A DNA stretch of 64,000 nucleotides from Fuchsiella alkaliacetigena. Its GTDB lineage: Bacteria > Bacillota > Halanaerobiia > Halobacteroidales > Acetohalobiaceae. Below are positions 16,091 through 23,950 of the stretch, piece after piece. Location of the stretch: NCBI RefSeq assembly GCF_023227765.1, contig NZ_JALKBZ010000005.1, forward strand, positions 1 through 64,000. Reading direction: 5' to 3'. Position numbers and translations under genes: made by a program. The stretch's first letter is position 1. Each line of letters starts with the position of its first letter. The notes below the pieces were generated by a model that saw nothing but the letters and a program-made list of their open reading frames with translations, was not told the DNA's origin and searched no databases.

Positions 16091-17998
16091 TTAAAATAAC
16101 ACTAAGTCTCCGCCAGCAGAACCTGTATCCACTTCGTCTAAACTTTCTTCAGATAAAAACTCCTGCGCCGTATCTCTTTCTAAATAAGTAGTAAACTGCT
16201 CTACTAATTCCTTTAAGTCATCGTTCTTCAGCTGCCAATCTTCCTTTCCGTACTCAGCTAAACATAACTCTTCAATCTCTTTTGCTTCAACAACCAGTTC
16301 TTCAACTAAAAGTAATAAGTTTTCTCCAGTCTGTTTTAAATCTTCAGCAGCCTGAAGCTTTTGATAAATCTTATTTACTTCTTCATTTAAACTCTCCACT
16401 TCTTTATATAAGGCTACAACGGCTTGGTTAATAATATCATTAGTAATCCCCAACTCTTCTAATGAATTTTCAGTCTTTAAAACAGCTTCGTCGATCTGTT
16501 TTTGATTATTTAAAATTATATCTTCAAATTCTTCTAAGTTTCCACGCAGCTCCTGCTTTAACGAATAAAAAACTTCACTATTATCACTTACTTTTTGTTC
16601 TACGCTACCTATTACTTCTTCAATTTGTTGACCGAAACCACTATTATCTTTTTTCATTCTAGCCAATTCAATTCTAGCTAAAATTTCAATTTTATTTAAA
16701 CCGCCTACTTCATTATTAACCTTTTCAATAGTTTCCTCTAGTCCCGAAAACTTTTCGTTAAAAAGATCCTTATTATTGCTTAATTCCTTAATTGAATTAT
16801 TAATGTTTTTAAGAATATTAATAAAATTGTTAGCAAAAGAAAATATATCTTCAAAAATAAGATCTATTGCTCCTGCTTCATCTTCCTCATTAACTTTTAA
16901 ATCCTCATGATATAAGTAATTAGTTAGGTTTTTAGCATCCTCTTGAGTATCATTTAAAGCAGTTAGCAAATTCTTTACATCAATTACTATATCGTCTAAT
17001 AATATAAATAACTCTTCAAAGCTTCTCTCAGTTAGTCTACTGATTAAATCCATTCCTTTACTAATAAAAACAGAGTAGTTTAATACTACTTCAGAATCTT
17101 CATTATCTTCAACTGCTAATAAATAATTATTATACTTTTTTTCGATAATTGCTAATGATTTATTAATATTTTCTAGATTTTGCCTAATAATATCCTGACT
17201 TTGAACCGAAGTCATTAAACCTTGAAAGGGAGAAACTACCTCTGTTACATTATTCATTAAATCAGTTAAAATACCATTAACCATCTGAATTGATTCTTGA
17301 ACTGAAGAAAAGGTTTCCTCAAGATTAACTATATAATTTTGGGCAATCTTTTCTTGATTAGTGACTATATCTTCAATATTTAATTGCAAGCTATTATGCC
17401 AGTCCAGTAATGTACCCAGTAACTCTTTTACATTAGCAAACTCCTTCTCTAAAGCCGCAGAAATCTGATGAATGTTATCAGACACCACTCTAAAAGCTCT
17501 ACCTTCTTCACCTAACTTAGAAGAAAAAACTATTGCATTTAAAGAAATTACATTTATATCTTCCAAGATATTTCTAGTTTCATTAATTAGGCTAATTAAG
17601 GCCTTAAAAGAGATCTGCTCTTCATTTTCATTTAAAAACAGCTCTAGTACTCTGTCGATCTCTTCCTGATTTAATAGTAAACGATTGATTTTTTTAAAAT
17701 TACGTTGAATTTTATTTAAAGCTTGAGAAATTAACTTTTTTTCTTGAGTTTGCTTTTGAAACTCAGCCTCTGTTTTTAATTCAGCAGGAGCTTTCTCAAT
17801 ATCAATGAAATAATCAATTAAAATAGTTGTCTCCTGTTTAGTTAGCTCTATATTTTGTTCAATTACCGGTAAATTTTCATAGATTATTCCATAATATTCT
17901 TCAGTTTCATTAATTATTGACTTCATTTCATTAATTACTTGTTGAATTTTGCTTAGCAGATCCTGTTTTAATACTTCTTTTTTAAAAGGTGCCCCCAC
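16091..17998 (-). CDS. soluble chemoreceptor-like coiled-coil protein with degenerate MCP hairpin
   Basis: A 635-residue, almost wholly helical acidic protein with no membrane segment and no ligand-binding domain. Around residues 145-180 it carries a variant of the receptor hairpin tip: INVISLNAIVFSSKLGEEGRAFRVVSDNI, where canonical receptors read [24 protein letters not shown]. The core Asn and GEEGR are kept but the E-A-A-R contact residues are lost. A second conserved-looking segment is SVQSQDIIRQNLENI. The start is GTG, 10 nt after AAGGAG. It is last in the STAS-cheY-cheB-cheW operon. It may scaffold CheW or be a non-methylated receptor; the role is unproven. Confidence 0.7.
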   Translation of the reverse strand: MGAPFKKEVLKQDLLSKIQQVINEMKSIINETEEYYGIIYENLPVIEQNIELTKQETTILIDYFIDIEKAPAELKTEAEFQKQTQEKKLISQALNKIQRNFKKINRLLLNQEEIDRVLELFLNENEEQISFKALISLINETRNILEDINVISLNAIVFSSKLGEEGRAFRVVSDNIHQISAALEKEFANVKELLGTLLDWHNSLQLNIEDIVTNQEKIAQNYIVNLEETFSSVQESIQMVNGILTDLMNNVTEVVSPFQGLMTSVQSQDIIRQNLENINKSLAIIEKKYNNYLLAVEDNEDSEVVLNYSVFISKGMDLISRLTERSFEELFILLDDIVIDVKNLLTALNDTQEDAKNLTNYLYHEDLKVNEEDEAGAIDLIFEDIFSFANNFINILKNINNSIKELSNNKDLFNEKFSGLEETIEKVNNEVGGLNKIEILARIELARMKKDNSGFGQQIEEVIGSVEQKVSDNSEVFYSLKQELRGNLEEFEDIILNNQKQIDEAVLKTENSLEELGITNDIINQAVVALYKEVESLNEEVNKIYQKLQAAEDLKQTGENLLLLVEELVVEAKEIEELCLAEYGKEDWQLKNDDLKELVEQFTTYLERDTAQEFLSEESLDEVDTGSAGGDLVLF

Positions 17999-18022
17999 CT
18001 AAAAATCACTCCTTTTTGATTT

Positions 18023-18586
18023 TTAATCCTTTGTTACTTCTTCAGCAATTTCTAGTTCATCCTGTTTTTGTTCTGCTAATTTTTCTAATTCTTCAAAAGA
18101 AAGTATCCTAGTTGGATCTAGTATTAGAGCCATATCATCATCAGATTTAGCAATCCCTTTTAAATGTTCCGTTTTAATATCTTCTGCAAACTCTTTATCA
18201 ACCATTTGAATCTCTTCATCGCTAAAGCTCATAATATCAGAAACTCGATCTACAATTATTCCCATGGTTTTATCTTGAACTTCAAAAACTATTATTACTG
18301 TAAACTTATCATAATCCTGTTCTGCTAAGTTAAACTTACGACGCATATCGATTACAGGAATTACCTGTCCTCTAAAATTAATTAACCCTCTAATTATCGG
18401 ATTGGCATTAAATACTTTAGTCGGCTCATTATACCTAATGATTTCTTGGACTAACATAATATCTATTCCGTAAGTTTCCTCATCAATTTGAAAAGTCACG
18501 TACTGATTTTCAGCAGAGATATTTGTTAACTGTTGATTAAGAATGTTTAAGGCATTGTCTTCAAGATTTCTACTCTTTTTATCCAT
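18023..18586 (-). CDS. cheW: chemotaxis coupling protein CheW
   Basis: Adaptor linking receptors to CheA. 187 residues; the CheW domain spans about 25-165 (QYVTFQIDEETYGIDIMLVQEIIRY...IIRGLINFRGQVIPVIDMRRKF), with an acidic C-terminal tail. It lies between cheB and the receptor-like gene in the same direction with short gaps, and follows GGAGGAAAATAAA. Confidence 0.93.
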   Translation of the reverse strand: MDKKSRNLEDNALNILNQQLTNISAENQYVTFQIDEETYGIDIMLVQEIIRYNEPTKVFNANPIIRGLINFRGQVIPVIDMRRKFNLAEQDYDKFTVIIVFEVQDKTMGIIVDRVSDIMSFSDEEIQMVDKEFAEDIKTEHLKGIAKSDDDMALILDPTRILSFEELEKLAEQKQDELEIAEEVTKD

Positions 18587-18618
18587 TTTATTTTCCTCCT
18601 TTTGAAAAAATAATAGAT

Positions 18619-19683
18619 CTAATTCTTTGTTGTTTTAATTAAGGTTTCAGCTATATTGTTCAAAGGCAATATTTCACTTGCTGCTTCTAATTCAATTGCT
18701 TTTCTGGGCATCCCAAATACTATAGAACTCTTTTCATCTTGAGCTATAGTAAAAGCTCCCCGATTATGCATCATTTCTAAACCCGCAGCTCCATCGCTGC
18801 CCATTCCAGTTAAGATTACTCCTACACAGTTGGGAGCTACTATATCGGCAATAGAAGTAAAGGTCTTATCTATGGCCGGACGATGATGGTTTACTGGCGG
18901 GCCCTGCTCTAGCTTTAAATAATAGTCCGTTACACTCTTCTCAACTATCAAGTGCTGACCTCCGGGAGCAATATAAACACAGCCCGGTAGCACTTGTTCT
19001 CCATCTTCAGCCTCCTTTACCTGCAAGTTACAGCTAGAATTTAAGCTTTGAGCATAAGAATTAGTAAACTCCTTAGGCATATGTAATACCCCTACTATTG
19101 CTGGCATATCAGCAGGTAAGCTCTGTAAAATATTTCTGAGAGCTACAGTTCCTCCAGTTGAAGCTCCGATAGCTATCATTTCAATAGTACTTTGAGTTAA
19201 AACTTTATTTTTTTGCTTAGACTCCTTATTTTCTCCGGTAGCTTTATTTAATTTGCTATGCTTAACCTGCTTAGTTACTTTACTTAGATTAATAGTAGCA
19301 GCATTTTTAATCTTAGTTATTATTTCCTCGCTTAACTGCTTTAAACCTTGATTAATTCCTAAAGTAGGTTTAGCTACAAAATCAATAGCTCCTAATTCTA
19401 AAGCTTTAATAGTCTCCTGACTACCCTCGCGAGTCAAAGAACTAATTACAATTACCGGCAGAGGATTAGTAGACATTAATCTACGTAAAAAAGTTAAGCC
19501 ATCCATTTTAGGCATTTGTAAGTCCAGAGTTAATACATCTGGCCTTTCCTTTTTGATTTTTTTAATAGCTTCCAAGGGATTTCGAGCAGTTCCAATTACC
19601 TTTATTCTATCATCTGCCAATAAGATATTACTTAAAACCTCTCTTACTAAAGCAGAATCATCAATCACCAATACTTTAATCAT
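18619..19683 (-). CDS. cheB: protein-glutamate methylesterase/glutaminase CheB
   Basis: Receptor demethylase and deamidase controlled by a receiver domain. Receiver domain: VIDDSALVRE, phospho-acceptor Asp in LTLDLQMPKMDG, Lys in FVAKP. Catalytic domain: Ser in IGASTGG, His in GVLHMPKEF, Asp in TGMGSDGAAG, so the triad is complete. Length is 354, usual for CheB. The partner methyltransferase cheR is absent from this operon. Methylatable receptors must exist elsewhere if CheB works as such. Confidence 0.94.
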   Translation of the reverse strand: MIKVLVIDDSALVREVLSNILLADDRIKVIGTARNPLEAIKKIKKERPDVLTLDLQMPKMDGLTFLRRLMSTNPLPVIVISSLTREGSQETIKALELGAIDFVAKPTLGINQGLKQLSEEIITKIKNAATINLSKVTKQVKHSKLNKATGENKESKQKNKVLTQSTIEMIAIGASTGGTVALRNILQSLPADMPAIVGVLHMPKEFTNSYAQSLNSSCNLQVKEAEDGEQVLPGCVYIAPGGQHLIVEKSVTDYYLKLEQGPPVNHHRPAIDKTFTSIADIVAPNCVGVILTGMGSDGAAGLEMMHNRGAFTIAQDEKSSIVFGMPRKAIELEAASEILPLNNIAETLIKTTKN

Positions 19684-19725
19684 AATTCTCTCTCCCTATT
19701 AAGAGCTAATTTATGAAAATAAAAT

Positions 19726-20106
19726 CTATTTAACAAACTTTTTAATCACCCCTATTAACTGCTCTGGCTTAAAAGGTTTTACTAGCCAACCTGCAGCACC
19801 AGCTTCTTTTCCCTCCATTTTTTTCGATTCCTGTGACTCAGTAGTTAATACTAAAATAGGTATAAATTTAAATGAAGCCTGCTTTTTAACTTCCTTAGTA
19901 AAAGTTATTCCATCCATTATCGGCATATTAATATCAGTAATAATCATTGCTGGCTTTTTACCTTGGGACTTAAGCTCTGCTAATTTATCTAAACCTTCCT
20001 GGCCATCTTCAGCAGCAATAACTCCAAAATCATTTTTTTCTAAAGTATACTTTAAAGAAGCTCTAACAGTCTGTGAATCATCCACAATTAAGATATCCTT
20101 AGTCAT
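19726..20106 (-). CDS. cheY: CheY-like response regulator
   Basis: Single receiver domain, 126 residues: DILIVDDSQTVRASL, phospho-acceptor Asp in IITDINMPIMDG, Thr in VLTTES, Lys in VKPFKP. The start is the ATG at 20106, which overlaps the stop of the STAS gene (ATGACTAA), indicating translational coupling; the TTG at 20115 is less likely. It probably relays CheA phosphorylation to a flagellar or other target, but cheA is not in the window. Confidence 0.92.
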   Translation of the reverse strand: MTKDILIVDDSQTVRASLKYTLEKNDFGVIAAEDGQEGLDKLAELKSQGKKPAMIITDINMPIMDGITFTKEVKKQASFKFIPILVLTTESQESKKMEGKEAGAAGWLVKPFKPEQLIGVIKKFVK

Positions 20107-20392
20107 TACTTCCAACTTCCTTTTCCTTAGTTGTTATTATATCACTTACTCCGGCTGATTTTAATAGCTTTTTGATAATATCTTGTTCATTAGCTAAGTT
20201 AAACTCTATTCTTTCTTCTTGACAGGTTTTATAAGTAGATAACAAAAGTTGAACTCCAGCTGCATCAATGTCCTGAAGTAAAGTAGCATCTAAAAGTAAC
20301 TGTTCTTCCTCTAAGTTCTGTAAATAAGATAATAAAGCCTCTTGAGTTTCCTTAACGTTATGCACATTTAAGCTTTCGGGTAGTTCAAACAT
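20099..20392 (-). CDS. STAS domain protein
   Basis: 97-residue STAS fold (MFELPESLNVHNVKETQEALL...LLDATLLQDIDAAGVQLLLSTYKTC). Stand-alone STAS proteins act as anti-anti-sigma factors or, in chemotaxis loci, as small partner proteins. The usual phosphorylated Ser of DSSG is replaced in QDIDAAGVQ, so classical SpoIIAA-type phosphorylation is unlikely. The ATG at 20392 with AGGGGG is preferred over an upstream in-frame ATG at 20476 that lacks an SD. First gene of the chemotaxis-like operon. Confidence 0.82.
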   Translation of the reverse strand: MFELPESLNVHNVKETQEALLSYLQNLEEEQLLLDATLLQDIDAAGVQLLLSTYKTCQEERIEFNLANEQDIIKKLLKSAGVSDIITTKEKEVGSND

Positions 20393-20496
20393 CGCTTTTC
20401 CCCCTTTAAAAACAAATATAGAATTTAAATACTGTCTACTTGTATAATACTTTAAATAGTCTTCATACTCCTTCATTAATTATTTAAAAAATAATT

Positions 20497-20528
20497 ATAA
20501 CTCCCCACAATCAATTATAGGGAGTTAT
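20497..20528 (-). terminator. terminator after rex
   Basis: ATAACTCCC / GGGAGTTAT 9-bp stem with a 14-nt loop, followed on the minus strand by AATTATTTTTT; lies just beyond the rex stop. Confidence 0.8.
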
Positions 20529-20562
20529 TTTAAAAACTTTTTCATATCAATTTCTTTTTATA

Positions 20563-21189
20563 TTAAGATTCAGCCAAGTGATAGGTTAAGCCGATTAAAC
20601 CTACAGAAAGATCTTCATTTACCAACTTCACCTCATAAGGAACTTCAATATATCTAGGAGCAAAATTCCAAATAGCTTTTATTCCCCCAGCAACTAATTT
20701 ATCAGCTATTTCCTGAGCAACCTGAGCTGGAGCAGCTATAATTCCTATCTCTATTTCTTCTTTAGTGATTATTTGCTCTAACTCACTCATAGCTTTAATT
20801 TCCACTCCTGCTACCTGAGTGCTTACTTTTTGAGGGTCAATATCAACAGCATAATCAATATTTAAACCTAAATTTCTAAAGCCTTGATACTTAATTAAGG
20901 CTTGGCCTAAATGTCCAACTCCAACTAAAACTATCTTCCATTCTTTTTCTAAGCCTAAAATTTTTCTTAAATGTTTTAATAACAAAGAAACTTGATAACC
21001 TACTCCCCGTTGTCCAAACTCACCATAATAAGATAAGTCTTTTCTAACTTGCGTAGCTGGAACACCGACTTTTTCGCCCAGTTCTTTGGAAGAAACTATC
21101 TCTACCCCTTCGGTGTTTAACTTTTGCAAACAACGATGATACATAGGTAGTCTTTGCACAGTGGTAGTAGGTTCCATATTTTTAGTCAC
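20563..21189 (-). CDS. rex: redox-sensing transcriptional repressor Rex
   Basis: NAD+/NADH-responsive repressor of fermentation and respiration genes, about 208 residues. An N-terminal winged helix (RLPMYHRCLQKLNTEGVEIVSSKELGEKVGVPATQVRKDLSYYGEFGQRGVGY) is followed by a Rossmann domain with GVGHLGQALI. High NADH releases it from DNA. The GTG at 21189 has GGGGGG 6 nt upstream; an internal ATG four codons later is possible. A near-consensus Rex box lies about 30 bp upstream of the start, implying autoregulation. Confidence 0.95.
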   Translation of the reverse strand: MTKNMEPTTTVQRLPMYHRCLQKLNTEGVEIVSSKELGEKVGVPATQVRKDLSYYGEFGQRGVGYQVSLLLKHLRKILGLEKEWKIVLVGVGHLGQALIKYQGFRNLGLNIDYAVDIDPQKVSTQVAGVEIKAMSELEQIITKEEIEIGIIAAPAQVAQEIADKLVAGGIKAIWNFAPRYIEVPYEVKLVNEDLSVGLIGLTYHLAES

Positions 21190-21217
21190 CCTTGTCCCCC
21201 CTTTTTCTTTTTTATAT

Positions 21218-21235
21218 CTGTTAATTAAATAACAA
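21218..21235 (-). promoter_or_regulatory. Rex operator
   Basis: CTGTTAATTAAATAACAA matches the Rex consensus TTGTTAAnnnnTTAACAA in 12 of 14 defined positions. It lies between the promoter and the rex start codon. Confidence 0.75.
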
Positions 21236-21254
21236 AGTTCATTAATTTAGGTAT

Positions 21255-21283
21255 AGGGTACCATAGTCAAGAAGCTATGTCAA
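21255..21283 (-). promoter_or_regulatory. probable rex promoter
   Basis: TTGACA, 17 bp, TACCCT with a TGG extension before the -10. The -10 is poor, so confidence is limited. Confidence 0.45.
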
Positions 21284-21315
21284 TAATTAGCCAATAAATA
21301 AAAAGTATTTCTATT

Positions 21316-22608
21316 TTAAAACTTATTTAAAGCTTGATCCACTACTTTCATTGCACAGTAAGAGCCACACATAGTACAGGTTTCTTCATCTTTTAAAGTC
21401 TGATTATGAGCCTGACGAGAGTCTTTAGCCTTTTGAGGGTCTATAGCTAGTTTAATTTGTTCTTCCCAGTCTAAACTCTTTCTAGCTTGGGCCATCCTCA
21501 AGTTGCGTTCTTTAGCTTGAGGTAACCCTTTAGCAACATCGGCTGCGTGAGCAGCAATTTTAGTAGCAATTACTCCTTCTTTCACATCTTCAACAGTAGG
21601 TAAACCGATATGTTCAGCCGGAGTTACATAACACAGAAAGTCTGCTCCGGCAAAGGCAGCATTAGTTCCTCCAATAGCAGCAGCTATGTGATCGTAACCT
21701 AGAGCAATATCCGTTACCAAGGGCCCTAATACATAAAAAGGTGCTCCCTTACATAACTCCTTTTGCAGCTTCACGTTAGCCTCAATTTGATCATAAGGTA
21801 CATGGCCTGGTCCTTCAACCATCACCTGTACCTCAGCTTCTCGAGCCCTATCCACTAACTCACCTAAGATTAATAGTTCATAGATCTGAGCCCTATCAGT
21901 AGCATCGGCCAGTGAACCAGGACGTAGCCCATCGCCTAAACTTAAGGTTACATCGTATTCATAGGCAATTTCTAATAAACGATCGTAGTACTCATATAAG
22001 GGGTTTTCCTGCTGATTATGTAACATCCAAGCCGTAATAAAGGAACCACCCCGACTAACAATATCCGTAACCCGCCCCTCAGTCTGTAGTTGTTTGACAG
22101 CTTCTAGAGTTAAGCCACAGTGAACAGTAATAAAGTCCACTCCATCCTGGGCGTGCTCCACAATAGCCTCAAAAAAGTCATCTACACTTAAGTCCACAAT
22201 AGCTTGCTCCTTGTTCAAAGCTTCAACCGTAGCCTGATAAATAGGTACTGTACCTACCGGAAGCTGAGAATCAGCCATAATCTCCCGCCTAGTTTGGCTA
22301 ATCTTAGTGCCAGTAGAAAGATCCATCACTGCATCTGCTCCTGCTTCAACAGCTACTTCTAACTTCTTTAGCTCCTTTTCTAACTCCGCATAGTCTTCGG
22401 AAGTACCGAAGTTAGCGTTAACCTTAGTAGATAAACCTTCACCAAAGCCCTTAGCAACTAAGTTTTCATGCTTTTTATTAGCCGGAATCACAATCTTCCC
22501 GGCAGCTATCCCCTGACGAATAAACTCCGCTTCCACAGCTTCCTCTTTAGCCACCTGCTGCATCTCCTTAGTAATATTGCCTGCTCTTGCTTCAGTAATC
22601 TGAGTCAT
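21316..22608 (-). CDS. thiC: phosphomethylpyrimidine synthase ThiC
   Basis: Radical-SAM enzyme converting aminoimidazole ribotide to HMP-phosphate for thiamine. About 430 residues, the short bacterial form without the N-terminal extension. Hallmarks are [32 protein letters not shown], and the C-terminal cluster motif [11 protein letters not shown] (CxxCxxxxC). The ATG at 22608 is 8 nt after GGAGG; the upstream TTG overlaps the site. It follows thiM by about 22 bp and shares its fate: both now lie downstream of a mobile element that separates them from the TPP riboswitch. Confidence 0.96.
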   Translation of the reverse strand: MTQITEARAGNITKEMQQVAKEEAVEAEFIRQGIAAGKIVIPANKKHENLVAKGFGEGLSTKVNANFGTSEDYAELEKELKKLEVAVEAGADAVMDLSTGTKISQTRREIMADSQLPVGTVPIYQATVEALNKEQAIVDLSVDDFFEAIVEHAQDGVDFITVHCGLTLEAVKQLQTEGRVTDIVSRGGSFITAWMLHNQQENPLYEYYDRLLEIAYEYDVTLSLGDGLRPGSLADATDRAQIYELLILGELVDRAREAEVQVMVEGPGHVPYDQIEANVKLQKELCKGAPFYVLGPLVTDIALGYDHIAAAIGGTNAAFAGADFLCYVTPAEHIGLPTVEDVKEGVIATKIAAHAADVAKGLPQAKERNLRMAQARKSLDWEEQIKLAIDPQKAKDSRQAHNQTLKDEETCTMCGSYCAMKVVDQALNKF

Positions 22609-22630
22609 TTCTATCGCCTCCAAGTATTGA

Positions 22631-23422
22631 TTAAGATTGAATCTTGGTTATTTTCTTTAGTTTCTTTAAATTAAGCTCCTTCATCTGACTAATTAGATCT
22701 AGAAAAGATATTTTATAGCTAGCAGGGCCCAAAACTTTCTGCTCTGCCTTTTCACCAGCAATTCCAAAAGCAGCCAAAGCATTCAAGGTAGCTGTTAAAT
22801 AGTCTTCGCTAACTCCACAAAAAACACCTATAGTACTGCCCAGCATGCAGCCAGTACCAACTACTTCACCTAAACGAGGATGACCATTGCTTACTTTATA
22901 GACCTCTTTTCCGTTGCTGACTATATCTTCGGGCCCGGAGACCACAACAATTGTTTCCTCTACAGCAGCTAGCTTCTTAGCACTTTCTACAATTTCAGTA
23001 TACTCTCCAACTGATTCTACTCCTTTGATCTCTCCGCTTTCACCAGCTAAAATGCTAATTTCAGCCTGATTTCCTTTAATTACAGTTACCTTAACTTCCT
23101 CTAAAATTCTTAAAGCCGACTGAGTTCTTAGCTCAGTAGCTCCTACTCCTACCGGATCAAAAATAACCGGAACTCCCAACTGATTAGCTTTTTTGCCAGC
23201 AGCTATCATTGCTTCCACTTGGGCCCGATTCAAGGTACCAATATTTAAGACCAATGCTGACGCCGCCGCTACCATCTCTTCCACTTCTGGCTTAGCATAA
23301 GCCATCACCGGTAAGCCACCCCAGTAAAGAGTTATATTAGCACAGTCATTAACAGTGACATTATTAGTAATATGATGAACTAGAGGCTTTTCCTCCTCAA
23401 TTTTCTTTAATAAGCCTTGCAT
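22631..23422 (-). CDS. thiM: hydroxyethylthiazole kinase ThiM
   Basis: Phosphorylates the thiazole alcohol in thiamine salvage. 263 residues with [32 protein letters not shown] and [11 protein letters not shown], all typical. The ATG at 23422 lies at the exact junction with the Tn554-like element (core repeat 23420-23425 includes the start codon). No SD lies within 20 nt upstream, and a stop codon precedes the ATG by one codon. The nearest SD (AGGAGG, 23478-23483) is about 55 nt upstream, beyond a strong hairpin. The original SD appears to be stranded at 28274-28278 on the far side of the element. Confidence 0.94.
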   Translation of the reverse strand: MQGLLKKIEEEKPLVHHITNNVTVNDCANITLYWGGLPVMAYAKPEVEEMVAAASALVLNIGTLNRAQVEAMIAAGKKANQLGVPVIFDPVGVGATELRTQSALRILEEVKVTVIKGNQAEISILAGESGEIKGVESVGEYTEIVESAKKLAAVEETIVVVSGPEDIVSNGKEVYKVSNGHPRLGEVVGTGCMLGSTIGVFCGVSEDYLTATLNALAAFGIAGEKAEQKVLGPASYKISFLDLISQMKELNLKKLKKITKIQS

Positions 23423-23425
23423 ACT
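23420..23425 (-). repeat. left core repeat of mobile element (overlaps thiM start codon)
   Basis: CATACT on the plus strand (AGTATG in the thiM direction). It is directly repeated at 28264-28269. The 8-mer TATGTTTA begins one base further in, mirrored at the other end. Confidence 0.75.
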
Positions 23426-23426
23426 T

Positions 23427-23434
23427 TATGTTTA
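23427..23434 (+). repeat. left terminal inverted repeat
   Basis: TATGTTTA one base inside the left core; inverted copy at 28255-28262. AGTGTATAATAAG follows inward and resembles the right-end segment AGTGTCTAATAGG. Confidence 0.65.
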
Positions 23435-23472
23435 ATAGGGAAGTGTATAATAAGATACAATCCCTATTAAAC
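23430..23472 (-). other. hairpin between element-borne SD and thiM start codon
   Basis: On the minus strand GTTTAATAGGGA pairs perfectly with TCCCTATTAAAC (12 bp), and the loop contains an inner TGTAT/ATACA pair. Upstream is AAGGAGGTGAGA, with five bases between AGGAGG and the stem. Downstream, seven bases separate the stem from the thiM ATG. Folding would put the SD at about 12 nt effective spacing, bridging an otherwise 55-nt gap. Confidence 0.6.
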
Positions 23473-23477
23473 TCTCA

Positions 23478-23483
23478 CCTCCT
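23478..23483 (-). promoter_or_regulatory. strong SD in the element's left end
   Basis: AGGAGG within AAGGAGGTGA, with no ATG, GTG or TTG at usable linear spacing. It is the only candidate ribosome site for thiM. Confidence 0.6.
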
Positions 23484-23490
23484 TCTATGT

Positions 23491-23510
23491 TATACATTTT
23501 TGAGTGTATA
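23491..23510 (-). repeat. inverted repeat after the DUF6262 gene
   Basis: TGTTATACA and TGTATAACA arms (about 23489-23513) around a short T-rich loop. It has no U-tract, so termination is doubtful. The outer part overlaps the subterminal repeat ACTTGTTATAC that also occurs at 28163-28173. Confidence 0.5.
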
Positions 23511-23515
23511 ACAAG

Positions 23516-23950
23516 TTATTTATTTTTAAAATTAGATTGCTCTTTCAACCTCTTAATTTCTTCTCTTAATCTTTTATTCTCATCTCTCAATTCTTCCATC
23601 TCAATTAACTGCTCAATCAACTTCTGCTTATCCTCTTTTAAATCTTTAATTTCAGCGTATAACTGCTTAATCTTATGATTCTTTTTCTCCAATTCATCTT
23701 TAGGTACTCTATCCTCTGGAACACCCTTAGAGGTTTCTCTCAAACCCATTATTCTCTCTTTTAAGCAGTCGTTATTGTATAAGGTTGCTTTAGACACCCC
23801 TGCTTCCTCTGCAACTGTTACAAAGTTAATATCTTTGGTTTTAGACCTTTTTAAGCGATTAATAGTCTTATTGACCTTCTGAATAGTTTTTTGGTTTCTT
23901 TTTTTAGCGTGTTTTCTTAATCCCTCTACATTTTTTTTAGATTTACTCAT
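23516..23950 (-). CDS. DUF6262 (TnpC-like) transposon accessory protein
   Basis: About 144 basic residues. The N-terminal part has a TetR-like helix-turn-helix look (INFVTVAEEAGVSKATLYNNDCLKERI), as in DUF6262 and TnpC of Tn554 relatives. The C-terminal half is a long coiled coil (KKNHKIKQLYAEIKDLKEDKQKLIEQLIEMEELRDENKRLREEIKRLKEQ). The ATG at 23950 is 9 nt after GGAGG and overlaps the stop of the upstream recombinase by 8 bp. Tn554 TnpC influences transposition orientation and frequency; a similar accessory role is inferred. Confidence 0.82.
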   Translation of the reverse strand: MSKSKKNVEGLRKHAKKRNQKTIQKVNKTINRLKRSKTKDINFVTVAEEAGVSKATLYNNDCLKERIMGLRETSKGVPEDRVPKDELEKKNHKIKQLYAEIKDLKEDKQKLIEQLIEMEELRDENKRLREEIKRLKEQSNFKNK

